From: Bacteroidota bacterium
GTDB taxonomy: Bacteria > Bacteroidota > Bacteroidia > Bacteroidales > VadinHA17
DNA: 7,671 nucleotides
Assembly (NCBI GenBank): GCA_015222065.1
Contig: JADFUQ010000475.1
Span: 1 to 7,671, forward strand
Direction of reading: 5' to 3'
This document shows, piece after piece, positions 6,233 to 7,671 of the stretch; position 1 is the first letter of the stretch; each line of letters begins with the position of its first letter. The notes under the pieces are model-generated. The model worked only from the letters and a program-made list of their open reading frames with translations, was not told the DNA's origin and did no database searches. The position numbers and the translations under genes were made by a program.

Positions 6233-7671
6233 AATACTCTCCTAAAGTGATAACCGTAAATTGAGTATCTGATAGCCAGTGGAAATAGTTTCGGCTTGTT
6301 ATACAGGCTCCAGAAAAACATTTGCCAATAGTATTTTCTGGAATAATCAAAAATGCCGAGAACAACTATTGATTTAAGAAATGCCATAAAGTCTGAAAAT
6401 TGGACTTTTGTTTTGTTTTTAACTTTTGGTTCGTAATGTTTCAGGAAATGTAAAACCCTGTTATAAAACGGTTTACATGAATAAATCCCATGTATAATTT
6501 TTTTATAACCATTTATCAGTTCTTTTTTATTCATTTTAGGAATAAAATTGAAAGTGTAATCGGTATTGCTTCCTGACCACTCAGAAATAATACGTCCCTC
6601 ATTTTTTAATCGCCGGTAAAGCCGGGTTTTTTTGGGGGCATTTAACAATCCGACCATTGCTGTAATAATCCCGCTTTGTTGTATAAAATCTATCTGTCTC
6701 TGAAACACAGATGGCTGATCATTATCAAATCCTACGATAAAGCCGGCAGTAACTTCCATGCCGGATGCCTGGATTTTCCTGACACTCTGAAGGAGATTGC
6801 GATTTTTATTCTGTGTTTTATTACATTCTGCAAGACTGGCTTCTTCGGGTGTTTCAATACCGACAAATACACTGGAAAAACAGGCTTGTGTCATTAATTC
6901 CATTAACTCGTCATCGTCCGCTAAATTGATTGAAGCCTCAGTTATAAAAATAAACGGATTGTTTTTTGTGCGCATCCAGTTTATCAGTGAGGGTAGGAGG
7001 TCGGTCTTTAAAATCTTTTTATTACCAATAAAATTGTCATCAACAAAAAACACATTTCCTCTATAACCTATATTGTAAAGGTTTTCAAGTTCGGATAATA
7101 CCTGGTTCGTAGATTTTGTTCTGACTTTATGTCCAAAAAGTGCTGTAATGTCACAAAATTCACAATTGAAAGGGCAACCCCTGGTGTATTGAATGCTTAG
7201 TGTTGCATATTTCGAGGTATTGAGTAAAGAATAATCGGGCAGAGGACTTTCAGTGATTTCTGGAAACTCTGATGTTTGATAAAGCTTCCGGGCAGAATTA
7301 TTTTTCAGGTCATTTACTAATAAAGGCAAAGTGATCTCCGCCTCATTTAGAACAAGATGATCAACGTTCGGGAAGTTTTCAGGATTTTCAGTAAACAACG
7401 GACCACCTGCAACAATTTTTCTTTTTAATTGTCTGCATCTTTTTATTATCTCATTAGCTGATTTGAGTTGTGTTGACATGGCACTGATAAAAACATAGTC
7501 AGCCCAAAGAATGTGTTTTGTTTTTAATTTGCTGACATTAAGATCTATCAGTTTCTTTTGCCATTCACCTGGTAATATTGAGGCTACAGTGATCAGGCCA
7601 AGAGGAGGATTCATTGCCTTTTTTGAAACAAATTTCAAAGCATGTTTGAAACTCCAGAATGAATCAGGATA
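6211..7671 (-). CDS. Cobalamin-binding radical SAM protein with DUF4070 (HpnR-like), 5' end cut by window edge
   Basis: The reading frame is open to the right edge, giving 486 visible residues from 7671. The first in-window start (TTG at 7636-7638) is not the real one: the codons before it encode YPDSFWSFKHA, which continues the family's conserved N-terminus, so the true start is probably about 10 codons beyond the window. A Rossmann-like B12-binding domain spans about 12-125 (ISAMSTQ near 62-68, VAGGPLF at 87-93). The radical SAM core follows, with C166-x3-C170-x2-C173 for the [4Fe-4S] cluster, then VDDNF (210-214) and GIETP (271-275). A DUF4070 tail contains LYRRLKNEGR, NFIPKMNKKEL and IYGYHFRR. 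The family includes the hopanoid C-3 methylase HpnR, but most members have no known substrate and nothing here indicates hopanoid synthesis. The last residues, KTGMME, are encoded by the adjoining 8-nt repeat array. The family call is strong; a methyltransferase role is inferred. Confidence 0.9.
   Translation of the reverse strand, partial: YPDSFWSFKHALKFVSKKAMNPPLGLITVASILPGEWQKKLIDLNVSKLKTKHILWADYVFISAMSTQLKSANEIIKRCRQLKRKIVAGGPLFTENPENFPNVDHLVLNEAEITLPLLVNDLKNNSARKLYQTSEFPEITESPLPDYSLLNTSKYATLSIQYTRGCPFNCEFCDITALFGHKVRTKSTNQVLSELENLYNIGYRGNVFFVDDNFIGNKKILKTDLLPSLINWMRTKNNPFIFITEASINLADDDELMELMTQACFSSVFVGIETPEEASLAECNKTQNKNRNLLQSVRKIQASGMEVTAGFIVGFDNDQPSVFQRQIDFIQQSGIITAMVGLLNAPKKTRLYRRLKNEGRIISEWSGSNTDYTFNFIPKMNKKELINGYKKIIHGIYSCKPFYNRVLHFLKHYEPKVKNKTKVQFSDFMAFLKSIVVLGIFDYSRKYYWQMFFWSLYNKPKLFPLAIRYSIYGYHFRRVFKTGMME

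Noticed and set aside
6061..6264. Plus-strand 67-codon open frame rich in Ser, His, Phe and Ile
   Set aside because: It is a translation of the pyrimidine-rich tract and the 8-nt repeats, and its end overlaps the well-supported radical SAM gene on the other strand.
7636..7638. TTG as start codon of the radical SAM gene
   Set aside because: The in-frame codons upstream encode YPDSFWSFKHA, part of the conserved family N-terminus, so the gene continues past the right edge.
6211..7671. Naming the radical SAM gene hpnR (hopanoid C-3 methylase)
   Set aside because: DUF4070/HpnR-like similarity is shared by many proteins of unknown substrate, and no hopanoid gene is in the window.

Overview
The window looks like chromosomal DNA from an anaerobic or facultative member of the Bacteroidota. 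It is AT-rich, and two perfect TAnnTTTG boxes (the Bacteroidota -7 promoter element) sit where promoters are expected. Ribosome-binding signals are weak. It carries a DUF5916-type outer-membrane protein and a class I (anaerobe-type) hybrid cluster protein. Long tracts of short tandem repeats fill two of the intergenic spaces.

Layout, left to right. (1) Positions 1-662, minus strand: a nearly complete Crp/Fnr-family regulator of HcpR type, cut by the left edge. (2) Positions 663-772: a compact divergent promoter region with a perfect 9+9 bp palindrome around a 4-bp spacer, flanked by one TAnnTTTG box on each strand. (3) Positions 773-2425, plus strand: hcp, complete, with every iron-sulfur ligand present. 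(4) Positions 2426-2610: a gap between convergent genes, filled by an inverted array of ACTTTAG-type repeats. (5) Positions 2611-4656, minus strand: a secreted CBM9-like/DUF5916 beta-barrel protein. (6) Positions 4657-4771: a short AT-rich gap with a possible hairpin. (7) Positions 4772-5866, minus strand: an FMN-dependent nitronate monooxygenase-family protein with a cysteine-rich C-terminal segment. (8) Positions 5867-6210: a long gap made largely of 8-nt repeats (GGAATATT/CATTATTC type) in both orientations. (9) Positions 6211-7671, minus strand: an HpnR-like cobalamin-binding radical SAM protein with a DUF4070 tail. It is cut by the right edge, and its stop codon lies inside the repeat array.

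How the genes work together. The only clear functional unit is the divergent regulator/hcp pair. The inferred model is that an HcpR-type sensor of nitrosative stress binds the shared palindrome and activates hcp, whose product reduces NO or hydroxylamine-type nitrogen oxides. The palindrome centre lies about 41 bp upstream of the predicted hcp transcription start, the usual position for a class II activator. The nitronate monooxygenase-like gene could fit a nitrogen-oxide theme, but it is separated from hcp by an oppositely oriented gene, so a link is speculative. The DUF5916 and radical SAM genes have no obvious connection to hcp.

I do not see a convincing new multi-gene system. The observations most worth a second look are the operator geometry, the 8-nt arrays that flip orientation and supply the end of the radical SAM gene, and the 9/16-nt repeat array between the convergent genes.
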